Source of the DNA: DATKLX01 sp035542155
GTDB taxonomy: Bacteria > Chloroflexota > Anaerolineae > Anaerolineales > Anaerolineaceae
Direction of reading: 5' to 3'
Length of the DNA: 23,538 nt
NCBI GenBank assembly: GCA_035542155.1
Contig: DATKLX010000103.1
Span: 1-23,538, forward strand
Shown here: in pieces, positions 14,660-22,799 of the stretch
Layout of the letters: every line of letters starts with the position of its first letter
How positions within the stretch are numbered: the stretch's first letter is position 1
Translations under genes and position numbers: made by a program
The notes under the pieces: model-generated
What the model was told of the DNA's origin: nothing
Databases searched by the model: none
Seen by the model: only the letters and a program-made list of their open reading frames with translations

Positions 14660-16690
14660 ATGCAAGAATCATCTGATTTGCAGAACCGTGCGATCAACAC
14701 CATCCGTTTTTTGACCGTTGACGCCGTGCAAACGGCCAATTCTGGCCATCCTGGCCTGCCCATGGGCACTGCAGCGATTGCCTATACACTCTGGACCCGC
14801 CATCTATGTTTTAATCCAAGAAATCCCGAGTGGGCAGGCCGGGACAGGTTCGTCCTTTCCGGTGGACACGGCTCGATGCTGCTCTACAGCCTCCTCTACC
14901 TGACCGGCTACAATATGATTTTGGACGATTTGCGCCATTTTCGCCAGTGGGGCAGCATCACCCCAGGCCATCCTGAGTCTTTCCTGACACCCGGTGTTGA
15001 AACCACCACCGGTCCGCTCGGGCAGGGTTTTGCTAATGGCGTTGGCATGGCGATCGCGGCGACCCACCTCGCTGCGGTTTTTAATCGTCCGGGATATAAG
15101 ATATTCGATCAGACCATTTATGCCATTGTCTCCGACGGCGACCTGATGGAAGGCGTCGCTTCTGAGGCAGCCTCGCTCGCCGGGCACCTGCGCCTGGGAA
15201 AGCTGATCTATTTCTATGATGATAATCACATAACCATCGAAGGTTCCACCGATCTGGCCTTCACCGAAGACCGAGGCAGACGCTTTGAGGCATATGGCTG
15301 GCATGTCTCCCACGTGTCGGATGGGAACGACGTCGAGCAAATCGACGCCGCCATACGTGCAGCGAAAGCCGACCCGCGTCCCTCTTTGATCATTTGCCAT
15401 ACCATTATCGGGTACGGATTGCCCACCCGCCAGGGAACCCAGAAAGCCCACAGCGACGCTCCCGGTTGGGAGGAGATCGATGCTGCAAAAAAGAATATGG
15501 GCTGGCCGCTGGAGCCAAAATTTTATATCCCTGAAGACGTTCTTGAATTTTATCGCCAGGCTGTTGATCGCGGCGCGGAGCTCGAAAAGGAATGGAAGCA
15601 GCGTGTTGAGGCGTATCAGCAGGCGTTCCCCGAGGATGGCAAAGAGCTGGTCCGCCGCCTGAGCGGAAAACTGCCCAATCGGTGGGCCGAAGATCTGCCC
15701 GAATTCCCCGCGGATCCAAAAGGAATAGCCACTCGCGCGGCTTCCGGTAAGGTGCTCAACCAGCTTGCAGCCCGCATTCCGGATCTGATCGGCGGCTCGG
15801 CTGATCTGGCGCCTTCCAATGACACATTCATCAGGGATGCGAAATCTTTCCAGGCTGATTCGCCCGAAGGCCGCAACCTGCATTTTGGCGTCCGCGAGCA
15901 TGGCATGGGTGGAGCCGTCAATGGAATGGCCACTTTCCGCGGCATCATTCCCTATGGCGGCACTTTCCTCGTTTTTTCGGATTATATGCGCCCTTCGATC
16001 CGCCTTTCAGCACTGTCTCACCAGCCCAGTCTGTGGATCTTCACTCACGACAGCGTTGGCCTGGGCGAAGATGGTCCCACCCATCAGCCGGTCGAGCACC
16101 TCGCGGCGCTCCGAGCCATTCCCGAGCTGGTGGTGATCCGCCCGGCAGACGCCAATGAAACCCGTGAGGCCTGGAAATTGGCAATTCTGCGCCGCTCCGG
16201 CCCGACTGCGATGGTCTTGACCCGCCAGGCTGTGCCGGTCCTGGACCGATCCAGCCTGAGTGCAGCCGCCGGTCTTCAGTTCGGCGCCTACATTTTGGCC
16301 GATTTGGGCGAGGGTAAGCCGAAACTCATATTGATGGCATCTGGATCTGAAGTCGCGCTGATCGTTGAAGCGGGAATGCGCCTCTCCGCTGAAGGGAAGT
16401 CTGTCCGCCTGGTTTCCTTCCCCAGTTGGGAGCTATTTGAAGATCAGCCCAAAGAATATCAGGAGAGCGTGCTGCCCCCGCATATCCGCGCCCGTGTTTC
16501 CGTGGAGGCAGGTGTCACCCAGGGTTGGGAGAAATACGTCGGCGACCATGGCGCTTCGATTGGCATCCACCGTTTTGGCGCTTCTGCGCCTGGCAAGATT
16601 GTCCTCGAAAATCTGGGTATGAACGTCGACCACGTTGTGGAAGTAGCCTTAAATCTGCTCAGCCAGGAAAAAGTGACTTTGGTCGAGTAA
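14660..16690 (+). CDS. tkt: Transketolase
   Basis: 676 residues, standard length. Thiamine-diphosphate enzyme that moves two-carbon units between sugar phosphates in the non-oxidative pentose phosphate pathway. His30 in NSGHPGLPMG, GPLGQGFANGVGMA at 118-131, and the ThDP/Mg motif SDGDLMEG (158-165) running to Asn189 in YDDNH are all present. The pyrimidine domain has Glu413 in HFGVREHGMGGAVNG, the catalytic glutamate. AGAGGAG lies upstream of ATG 14660. rpiB starts 17 bases after its stop, giving a two-gene unit closed by the terminator at 17163-17192. The 138 bases before it hold a possible TAAAAT (14621-14626) but no clear -35. Confidence 0.97.
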   Translation: MQESSDLQNRAINTIRFLTVDAVQTANSGHPGLPMGTAAIAYTLWTRHLCFNPRNPEWAGRDRFVLSGGHGSMLLYSLLYLTGYNMILDDLRHFRQWGSITPGHPESFLTPGVETTTGPLGQGFANGVGMAIAATHLAAVFNRPGYKIFDQTIYAIVSDGDLMEGVASEAASLAGHLRLGKLIYFYDDNHITIEGSTDLAFTEDRGRRFEAYGWHVSHVSDGNDVEQIDAAIRAAKADPRPSLIICHTIIGYGLPTRQGTQKAHSDAPGWEEIDAAKKNMGWPLEPKFYIPEDVLEFYRQAVDRGAELEKEWKQRVEAYQQAFPEDGKELVRRLSGKLPNRWAEDLPEFPADPKGIATRAASGKVLNQLAARIPDLIGGSADLAPSNDTFIRDAKSFQADSPEGRNLHFGVREHGMGGAVNGMATFRGIIPYGGTFLVFSDYMRPSIRLSALSHQPSLWIFTHDSVGLGEDGPTHQPVEHLAALRAIPELVVIRPADANETREAWKLAILRRSGPTAMVLTRQAVPVLDRSSLSAAAGLQFGAYILADLGEGKPKLILMASGSEVALIVEAGMRLSAEGKSVRLVSFPSWELFEDQPKEYQESVLPPHIRARVSVEAGVTQGWEKYVGDHGASIGIHRFGASAPGKIVLENLGMNVDHVVEVALNLLSQEKVTLVE

Positions 16691-16707
16691 GAAAGGGAGA
16701 TCAAAAA

Positions 16708-17157
16708 ATGCGCATCGGTGTGGCATGTGACCATGGAGGTTTTCCTCTAAAGGAGGTGGTGCTGGAAGCGGTCCGCGAAATGGGTCATGAGCCGATCGAC
16801 CTTGGGACGAACAGCACGGCCGCGGTGGATTATCCCGATTTTGCCGAAAAATTGGGTAAGTTGATCCAATCAGGCCAGGCAGCGAGGGGAGTTCTCGTCT
16901 GCGGCTCCGGGGTCGGCGCCTGTATCGCGGCAAACAAAATGAAAGGCGTTTACGCCTGTGTCTGCCACGATACCTATTCGGCTGCCCAGGGAGTGAATCA
17001 CGACGATATGAACGTACTCTGTCTCGGCGCGCGCGTAATCGGTCCGGCCCTGGCCCACGATCTTGTCATTGATTTCCTGAAGGCTGAGTTTTCCAGTGAA
17101 GAAAGGCACCGGCGGCGGGTGGGTAAGATTCGTATCATCGAAAGGAATGAGATCTAA
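16708..17157 (+). CDS. rpiB: Ribose-5-phosphate isomerase B
   Basis: 149 residues of the RpiB/LacAB family. Interconverts ribose 5-phosphate and ribulose 5-phosphate. Asp8-His9 lie in ACDHGG, the active-site Cys65 in VLVCGSGVG, and His99 in NHDDMNVLCLGARV. The CGSG motif with Cys supports RpiB over other family members, though allose-6-phosphate isomerase activity cannot be excluded. ATG 16708 has GGGAG about 8 bases upstream; a longer open frame to the left lies inside tkt and is not the start. It works in the same pathway as the upstream transketolase. Confidence 0.95.
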   Translation: MRIGVACDHGGFPLKEVVLEAVREMGHEPIDLGTNSTAAVDYPDFAEKLGKLIQSGQAARGVLVCGSGVGACIAANKMKGVYACVCHDTYSAAQGVNHDDMNVLCLGARVIGPALAHDLVIDFLKAEFSSEERHRRRVGKIRIIERNEI

Positions 17158-17162
17158 AAAGT

Positions 17163-17192
17163 AAAAGCCCGGGCCGCTCCCGGGCTTTTTTT
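17163..17192 (+). terminator. Rho-independent terminator after rpiB
   Basis: GCCCGGG (17167-17173) pairs with CCCGGGC (17179-17185) around loop CCGCT, preceded by AAAA and followed by seven T. The 150 bases between it and the -10 at 17343 show no further feature. Confidence 0.92.
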
Positions 17193-17342
17193 ACGGCAAT
17201 CATCTTCTGGTATTCACCCGCCCGGGTCCGATGGATTTGGTTCATTGGGAATACGCGTGAAGAGGCTCCCAAATGCGGGGACATACCACGGCGGATCCCA
17301 AAGAGCCATGGATTTCTATGAAGTGGTCCATTGAAGATCAAG

Positions 17343-17348
17343 TATAAT
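17343..17348 (+). promoter_or_regulatory. Candidate -10 element upstream of the baseplate-J-like gene
   Basis: TATAAT at 17343-17348, overlapping the first possible ATG (17347). If used, transcription starts at about 17355, only some 10 bases before ATG 17365. No good -35 is seen, so this is tentative. Confidence 0.35.
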
Positions 17349-17364
17349 GGGAATCACAGCCAGT

Positions 17365-18879
17365 ATGAAAACCCAGATCATCCAGTTAGAGCATCACGAT
17401 GATATCGTTTCTACCCGGGATAAAATGACCTGGGGAAAGACGCCCCGACTGCTGCTCGTTTGGCCGGAAAAAGAACGTGTCTTGACCCGCCGCCTGGACC
17501 TGGTCCTCCTTCAACGCCACAGCCGGTCGCTTGGCGCTCAGTTAGCCCTGGTCACCGGCGATCCAGAGGTCCGCGGCTTTGCTGGCGAGCTGGGGATCCC
17601 TTGTTTCAACAGTGTGGATCGTGCCCAAACCGTTCGGTGGCGGAAGCCGCGTCGCAAAATCCGCTTCGCTCGCCGAAAACGCAGGATCCAACCTGAGCAA
17701 GATTGGAGGGAACAGCGCGATGCGTTTATTCCCCGTCCTGAACCGGCCTGGATAGGATCGCTGCCGGTCCGGCTCGTGGCATTGTTCATTGGGCTGGCCG
17801 CCGTTATTGTCCTGGTGGCAGCTCTAATTCCAACCGCGGTGATTGATCTCCATCCGGCCGCCCAGATCCAGGAAATGTCGTTGCCGGTTTTGGCAGGCAC
17901 GAAGTTCCAGAGCGTTAATCTTGCCGGTCAGATCCCCCTCCATTGGACGACCGTCGTTGTCGAGGGTCAGGATACGATCCCGTCGACTGGAAAAACGGTT
18001 GTCCCTCTGTTGCCTGCCAGCGGGCGGGTCTCTTTTACCAACCTGACAGACCACGCCATCGAGATCCCGGTGGGGACGGTCGTTCAGGTGATCGGACAGG
18101 GTCCTCGCTATCAAACGACTCTCTCCGCGAGGGTGTCTGCCGGTCTGGGACAGAGTGTGGAAGTGCCGGTCCAGTGCCTGGCCCCAGGTCGATCAGGAAA
18201 CCTGCCAGCCAATACCATTCAGGCGATCGAAGGGCCGCTGGGGTTGAGTCTGACCGTCAGCAATGCTGGTGCTATATCCGGAGGGAGGGATCAGGCCAGC
18301 CCGGCTCCTTCCAGCACTGATTTGGCGCTTCTTCGCGAGAAATTATTAAAGAATCTGTCGAAGTCGGCACAGACCGATCTCGCCGTCACCTCGGGTGCGG
18401 AGAGCAGCCTCCTTACTCCCACGATTCGGGTTACAAATATCGCATCCGAGAAGCTGGATCCGCCATTAAATTCCCCATCAGACTACCTGACTCTTTCCCT
18501 GCAAGCCGAATTTCAGGCCGGTTATGTAGACCAGGATGAATTGGTCGCATTGGCCAACTCGGCGTTGGATGCAGGTCTTAAAAAAGGATATCAACCGGTC
18601 AAAGGCAGCTTGATAATGGAACAGGTCTCCCAGCCAGTTTTGGACTCAGACGGCAACTACCGCTGGAGAATGCGCGCTCAGCGCACCATTTCACCCTCCA
18701 TCCCGTCTGAGCAGGTGGTCAGGCAGGTTGCCGGCCTGGAAAAAACGCGCGCCCTGAGGTGGTTAAGCTCCACGCTGGCTTTACAATCTCCAGCCGTAAT
18801 TCGCCTTTCCCCACCGTGGTGGCCGTGGCTTCCTTTTCTTCCCTTTCGCATCCAGGTAACCACCACCTCGCCAGGATGA
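17365..18879 (+). CDS. Membrane-anchored baseplate J/gp47-like protein
   Basis: 504 residues. Residues 25-90 look like a small alpha/beta domain (RLLLVWPEKERVLTRRLDLV, then LGAQLALVTGD). A very basic stretch follows (93-107), then one membrane helix (about 136-156). The extracytoplasmic part carries the baseplate-J pattern: GRVSFTNLTDHAIEIPVGTVV at 220-240, VPVQCLAPGRSGNLPANTI at 267-285, and TVSNAGAISGGRDQ at 297-310. True gp47 proteins build phage or type VI baseplates, but no other phage genes are near, so this is probably a host envelope protein. ATG 17365 is preferred over 17347, which overlaps a TATAAT; neither has a clear ribosome binding site. ruvX follows after 7 bases. Function is unknown. 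Confidence 0.8.
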   Translation: MKTQIIQLEHHDDIVSTRDKMTWGKTPRLLLVWPEKERVLTRRLDLVLLQRHSRSLGAQLALVTGDPEVRGFAGELGIPCFNSVDRAQTVRWRKPRRKIRFARRKRRIQPEQDWREQRDAFIPRPEPAWIGSLPVRLVALFIGLAAVIVLVAALIPTAVIDLHPAAQIQEMSLPVLAGTKFQSVNLAGQIPLHWTTVVVEGQDTIPSTGKTVVPLLPASGRVSFTNLTDHAIEIPVGTVVQVIGQGPRYQTTLSARVSAGLGQSVEVPVQCLAPGRSGNLPANTIQAIEGPLGLSLTVSNAGAISGGRDQASPAPSSTDLALLREKLLKNLSKSAQTDLAVTSGAESSLLTPTIRVTNIASEKLDPPLNSPSDYLTLSLQAEFQAGYVDQDELVALANSALDAGLKKGYQPVKGSLIMEQVSQPVLDSDGNYRWRMRAQRTISPSIPSEQVVRQVAGLEKTRALRWLSSTLALQSPAVIRLSPPWWPWLPFLPFRIQVTTTSPG

Positions 18880-18886
18880 ATGGTAA

Positions 18887-19324
18887 ATGCGAATTCTTGC
18901 AGTCGATCCAGGCGAAAAACGAATCGGGGTTGCGATCAGCGATCCCAATGCGACCATTGCAACCCCCCTTTCCGTGATTACTCATCAATCGAGGGCCCAG
19001 GATGCCGGGCGAATTCTTCAGTTGGCGGTGGAAACCGGTGTGGATAAGATCATCGTCGGTCAAAACCTGGATGATGAGGGACTCCCGACATTTTCCGGGC
19101 GCAAGGCCGCCCGCCTGGCCGAAGAACTCCGTAGTCAATCCAGCCTTCCGGTTGAGCTTTGGGATGAAAGCTTCAGCACGGTTGATGCTCGCCAGGCTCG
19201 CCTCCAGATAGGGGTAGGCCGAAAGAAAAGGAAAGGTCACCAGGATGATCTGGCTGCGGCCATGATTTTACAATCTTATCTGGACCGGATCACATTGGAC
19301 GGTGATCAAAACCTGAAGGAATGA
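18887..19324 (+). CDS. ruvX: Holliday junction resolvase-like RNase H-fold protein RuvX/YqgF
   Basis: 145 residues, typical for the family. RNase H-fold motifs: Asp7 in ILAVDPGEKRIGVAISD, Glu94 in WDESFSTVDA, and Asp121 in HQDDLAAAMIL. These acidic residues form the predicted catalytic site. The protein acts in 16S rRNA 5'-end maturation and has resolvase activity in some bacteria. The start is 7 bases after the upstream stop, and its TGA is directly followed by the ATG of mltG, so translation is coupled. Confidence 0.94.
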   Translation: MRILAVDPGEKRIGVAISDPNATIATPLSVITHQSRAQDAGRILQLAVETGVDKIIVGQNLDDEGLPTFSGRKAARLAEELRSQSSLPVELWDESFSTVDARQARLQIGVGRKKRKGHQDDLAAAMILQSYLDRITLDGDQNLKE

Positions 19325-20485
19325 ATGCCAATGGATACTCATCATCGTCGAAAACGCTCGATCTTGCCTTCAATATTCTTGATTTTTCTCGCAGTTCTGG
19401 GTTGTGGGATCCTGGCTGTACTGGCCTGGGGTTATCTCTCCATCCCAAAAATTGTCGCTGACCGGTTCGGTCCCCCGTCGCCAACCCTGGGAAAGGTTGA
19501 ACAAATCACACTTGGCTTGAAGCTCCTGTATCAGCAGGAATCCCTGCTAAAACCGGTTTCAATGGGTGATGGGAAGCAAACCTTCCACGTCGATTTGGGT
19601 GAATCGGTTGGCTCGATCTGTTATCGCCTGGAAACCAGCGGCTTGATCCCCGATGCCGATGCGTTCCGGACTTACCTCGTATACGCCGGGCTGGATACCG
19701 GCCTGCAGGCCGGCGAATACGAGCTCAGTCCGGGAATGTCGCCGGTCGCGATCGCCCACCGCCTCCAGGATTCTACGCCCGAGGTGGTGACCTTCCGGAT
19801 TCTACCTGGGTGGCGATTGGAAGAGATCGCCGCGGCCCTGCCAACCTCTGGGTTAAACATCACCCCCGATGAATTCTTAAACGCCGCACGCCAGCATCCG
19901 ACCGGTTATTCGTTTTCTCAAGAGGTTCCGGAAGGCCAGCCGATGGAAGGATTTTTCTTTCCAGATTCCTATCGATTCGACCGCAAGATCACTGTGGACG
20001 CCTTGTTTGCCAGTTCATTCAAGAATTTTGACCTCAAGCTGACCGATGAGATCCGTCAGGGCTTTCAACGCCAGGGTCTCAGCCTGTATCAGGCGGTTAC
20101 CCTGGCATCCATCGTTCAAAAAGAGGCAGTGGTCCCCGAAGAGCAGCCCATCATTGCTTCCGTATTCTTCAACCGACTTGCGAAAGGAATGAAGCTCGAT
20201 AGTGACCCCACCGTGCAGTATGCCCTGGGATATAATCAGAAAACATCAACCTGGTGGACGAATCCGCTTTCGACCGTCGATCTGGCTGTAAACTCTGCGT
20301 ATAATACTTACCAGAACGAGGGGCTCCCACCCGGGCCGATCTGCAACCCCAGCCTATCCGCGCTCCAGGCGGTTGCATTCCCCGCCCAAACACCCTATTA
20401 TTATTTTCGGGCGAGCTGCGATGGTTCTGGGAAGCACGAGTTCTCACAAACCTTCGAAGAACATTTACAAAATAGCTGTCCGTAG
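19325..20485 (+). CDS. mltG: Endolytic murein transglycosylase MltG
   Basis: 386 residues of the YceG-like family, which cuts nascent glycan strands and sets their length. A short basic N-terminus precedes one membrane helix (about 13-38). A LysM-like subdomain lies at about 86-133 (FHVDLGESVGSICYRLE...LQAGEYELSPGM). The catalytic domain has EGQPMEGFFFPDSYRF at 203-218, catalytic Glu267 in ASIVQKEAVVPEEQPIIASVFFNRL, then KLDSDPTVQYALG and GLPPGPICNPSLSAL. It begins immediately after the ruvX stop; an in-frame ATG at 19331 is an alternative start. The presence of MltG fits a peptidoglycan-containing cell. Confidence 0.95.
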   Translation: MPMDTHHRRKRSILPSIFLIFLAVLGCGILAVLAWGYLSIPKIVADRFGPPSPTLGKVEQITLGLKLLYQQESLLKPVSMGDGKQTFHVDLGESVGSICYRLETSGLIPDADAFRTYLVYAGLDTGLQAGEYELSPGMSPVAIAHRLQDSTPEVVTFRILPGWRLEEIAAALPTSGLNITPDEFLNAARQHPTGYSFSQEVPEGQPMEGFFFPDSYRFDRKITVDALFASSFKNFDLKLTDEIRQGFQRQGLSLYQAVTLASIVQKEAVVPEEQPIIASVFFNRLAKGMKLDSDPTVQYALGYNQKTSTWWTNPLSTVDLAVNSAYNTYQNEGLPPGPICNPSLSALQAVAFPAQTPYYYFRASCDGSGKHEFSQTFEEHLQNSCP

Positions 20486-20500
20486 AATAACACATCATCT

Positions 20501-20524
20501 ATTTGAGCTTGATTATTCTCAAAT
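20501..20524. repeat. Short inverted repeat upstream of ppgK
   Basis: ATTTGAG (20501-20507) and CTCAAAT (20518-20524), perfect 7-bp arms 10 bases apart, ending just before the ppgK ribosome binding site. Possible operator or weak hairpin; arms this short can arise by chance. Confidence 0.3.
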
Positions 20525-20537
20525 ACAAGGAGATACC

Positions 20538-21305
20538 ATGGCACCTGTGCTGGGCGTTGACTTTGGCGCATCGGGCATCAAAGGGGCACCCGTCGACCCG
20601 GAGTCCGGCGAGCTCCTCGCGGAACGCTTCCGCATTGAAACTCCGGAGACGGCCAAACCAAAACAGGTTGCGGACGTTTTCGCGGAGATCGCCAGGCATT
20701 TCTCTTGGAGTGGGCCGATTGGCTGCGGCTTTCCTGGTGTGGTGCGCAGGGGGATCGGTTACACTGCCGCGAATATTCATAGGAGTTGGATCGGTACGGA
20801 TATCGCCGGTTTATTCAGCGAAAAAACTGGCTGCCCTACCACAGTGATCAATGATGCGGATGCTGCCGGCCTGGCAGAGATGAAGTTCGGGGCAGGACGG
20901 GGTCGCAAAGGGGTGGTGATTCTGCTGACTCTGGGCACCGGCATCGGTTCAGCGATTTTTACTGATGGGGTCCTGATACCCAACACCGAATTCGGCCACT
21001 TGCAGATCCGCGAGAAGGATGCCGAGCGGCGCGCCTCAGACGCCGTTCGCCAGGAGAAAAACCTCTCCTGGGAGCAGTGGGCAATCCGCCTGAATGAATT
21101 TCTGCATGCCATGGAGGCTTTGTTCTGGCCGGACCTGATCATTATTGGCGGAGGCGTGAGCAAATACCACGAACTTTTCTTCCCATACCTGGAAGTAAAA
21201 GCTGAGGTCGTCCCCGCTCAGTTTCTTAATCTGGCTGGAATCGTAGGGGCCGGTTTAGCCGCCTGCACTTCCACCTACGATGCCGCCCTCCGTCAGGCGT
21301 CTTAA
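20538..21305 (+). CDS. ppgK: Polyphosphate glucokinase-type ROK kinase
   Basis: 255 residues. Phosphate-1 motif GVDFGASGIKG at 6-16, INDADAAGLAEMKFGAG at 104-120 with Asp106 as the likely catalytic base, phosphate-2 TLGTGIGSA at 131-139, and LIPNTEFGHLQI at 146-157. The short length and the NTEFGHL segment match the polyphosphate glucokinase branch, which phosphorylates glucose with polyphosphate (and often ATP), rather than general ROK sugar kinases; the phosphate donor is inferred. ATG 20538 has AAGGAG (20527-20532) 5 bases upstream; a longer open frame from 20373 overlaps mltG and is not used. Its last 51 bases overlap the convergent lyase gene. Confidence 0.88.
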   Translation: MAPVLGVDFGASGIKGAPVDPESGELLAERFRIETPETAKPKQVADVFAEIARHFSWSGPIGCGFPGVVRRGIGYTAANIHRSWIGTDIAGLFSEKTGCPTTVINDADAAGLAEMKFGAGRGRKGVVILLTLGTGIGSAIFTDGVLIPNTEFGHLQIREKDAERRASDAVRQEKNLSWEQWAIRLNEFLHAMEALFWPDLIIIGGGVSKYHELFFPYLEVKAEVVPAQFLNLAGIVGAGLAACTSTYDAALRQAS

Positions 21306-22715
21306 ATCATCCAGCACAGCGCTGATCTCCTGTTCAGTCACCGGGCTGCCATCGTCCCGGTGCTGCAGTTTTCCTTCGCGTGCTTTTTCTAGCGCGACCT
21401 GGCGCACGGTCAGGTCGCGCGCCAGAGCTTCTTTGACCAGGCTGGCACCCGCGGCGTAACCAATTACCGGATTGAGTGCCGTCACCAGGATTGCATTTTT
21501 TTCCAGCCATCCCTCTGCTTTTTCTTGGTTTGCTTTTACCCCGCGCACACATCGCCCGGTAAAAGCCCGGATGGAACCGATCATCACCTGCATGCTCTCG
21601 AACAGGTTGTGGGCGATGATCGGCATCATCACGTTCAATTCTAACTGGCCGGCCTGAGCGGCCAGCGCGATCGTCGTATCGCAGCCAATCACGTGGAACA
21701 TCGCCATGTCCAGCATTTCTGCCAGGACGGGGTTTATTTTCCCCGGCATGATGCTCGACCCCGGCTGCACGGCCGGTAGCCTGAGCTCATCCAGTCCCGT
21801 CGCCGGTCCGGAGGCCAGCAGGCGGAAATCGTTGGCAATCCGGATCAGAGTCAACGCCAGAGTTCGCAGCGCTGCGGAAAAATCCACCGCATCCGCCATC
21901 GACTGCATGCTTTCAAACAGATCATCTGATTCCTCGAGCGCCAGACCGGTGATTTCCCTCAGTTTCTTCACCATCCGGCGGTGGTATTCTGGATGGGCGT
22001 TCAATCCCGTGCCGGTAGCTGTCCCGCCGATCCCCAACCGGCGCAGTCCATCCGCCGCCCTGCGGATACGCTCTGCGTCCCGCTCGACTGCCCGCCCATA
22101 TCCGCCGAATTCCTGGCCCAACCGCACCGGCACCGCGTCCTGGAGATGCGTCCGGCCGGATTTGACGATTGAATCGAACTCTTCCGCCTTGGTATTTAAT
22201 GCCGCTGCAAGCTCATCGACGGTGTGAATCAGCTCGTCGAAGCGCCACAAGGCCCCCAGCCGGATCGCAGTCGGGATGGTGTCGTTCGTCGACTGCGACA
22301 TATTGATGTGATCGTTGGGGTTGACCCCGTATTCGCCCAGGTTCCCTCCCAGGATCTGGGAGGCGCGGTTGGCAATTACCTCGTTCGCGTTCATATTATG
22401 GCTCGTCCCGGCCCCCGCCTGGAACGGGTCGACGACGAATTGAGCGTCCCATCGCCCTTCCATTACCTCATCCGCCGCCTGTATGATAGCGGCAGCCAGA
22501 CTGGGGTCGAGCAATCCTAATTCCTCGTTGACTTCAGCCGCCGCTTTCTTGATCGCCGCCATCGACCAGATAAAAGCCCGCCATGGTTTCAGCCCTGATA
22601 CCGGAAAGTTCTCGACCGCCCGTTGGGTCTGAGCCCCATACAATGCCTCTGCCGGGACTATCACCTCCCCTAATGAATCTTTCTCTTTTCGCGTCATGCT
22701 CTCTGCTACATTCAT
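21255..22715 (-). CDS. Class II fumarase/aspartase-family lyase, aspartate ammonia-lyase-like
   Basis: 486 residues from the chosen start. Superfamily signature GSSIMPGKINPV is clear. Other segments lean to aspartase: NPNDHINMSQSTND (fumarases usually have HPND with SSND), GRTHLQDAVPVRLGQEF (fumarase: LMDATP), and FQAGAGTSHNMNANEV (fumarase: WQTGSGTQ). However, TGTGLNAHPEYH resembles fumarase too, so fumarate hydratase (fumC) remains possible. Either way the product or substrate is fumarate, near sucCD in metabolism. ATG 22715 is chosen with GAGG about 6 bases upstream; open frame to 22790 and ATG 22697 are alternatives. It converges on ppgK with a 51-bp overlap. Confidence 0.85.
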   Translation of the reverse strand: MNVAESMTRKEKDSLGEVIVPAEALYGAQTQRAVENFPVSGLKPWRAFIWSMAAIKKAAAEVNEELGLLDPSLAAAIIQAADEVMEGRWDAQFVVDPFQAGAGTSHNMNANEVIANRASQILGGNLGEYGVNPNDHINMSQSTNDTIPTAIRLGALWRFDELIHTVDELAAALNTKAEEFDSIVKSGRTHLQDAVPVRLGQEFGGYGRAVERDAERIRRAADGLRRLGIGGTATGTGLNAHPEYHRRMVKKLREITGLALEESDDLFESMQSMADAVDFSAALRTLALTLIRIANDFRLLASGPATGLDELRLPAVQPGSSIMPGKINPVLAEMLDMAMFHVIGCDTTIALAAQAGQLELNVMMPIIAHNLFESMQVMIGSIRAFTGRCVRGVKANQEKAEGWLEKNAILVTALNPVIGYAAGASLVKEALARDLTVRQVALEKAREGKLQHRDDGSPVTEQEISAVLDDLRRLTEGGIVGGSAGG

Positions 22716-22744
22716 CCTATCCTCTTCGCCATCTTGAAACACAA

Positions 22745-22772
22745 GAAGGAAGTCAAGAATTTGACTTCCTTC
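22745..22772. repeat. Perfect 12-bp inverted repeat between ferredoxin and lyase genes
   Basis: GAAGGAAGTCAA (22745-22756), loop GAAT, and the exact reverse complement (22761-22772). On the minus strand it is followed by a T-rich stretch (TTGTGTTT), so it may be a weak terminator for the ferredoxin gene. It may equally be an operator for the lyase gene, whose start lies 30 bases away. Confidence 0.7.
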
Positions 22773-22799
22773 CTTGATCTCCATAAGCATACTTCTCGA

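Noticed and set aside
14804..15901. A 365-codon open frame antisense to transketolase
   Set aside because: It lies wholly inside a clear transketolase gene on the other strand, matches no family I recognise, and has no ribosome binding site or promoter of its own. Long antisense frames are common in GC-rich coding DNA.
16525..16707. N-terminal extension of rpiB
   Set aside because: It is inside transketolase in another frame; ATG 16708 has a ribosome binding site and begins the conserved MRIGVACDHGG.
17365..18879. Prophage or type VI secretion remnant, from the baseplate-J similarity
   Set aside because: No other phage or secretion genes, integrase or attachment repeats are nearby, and the gene sits tightly with housekeeping ruvX and mltG.
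20373..20537. Longer ppgK start overlapping mltG
   Set aside because: The kinase fold begins at 20538, which has AAGGAG 5 bases upstream; the upstream codons lie inside mltG.
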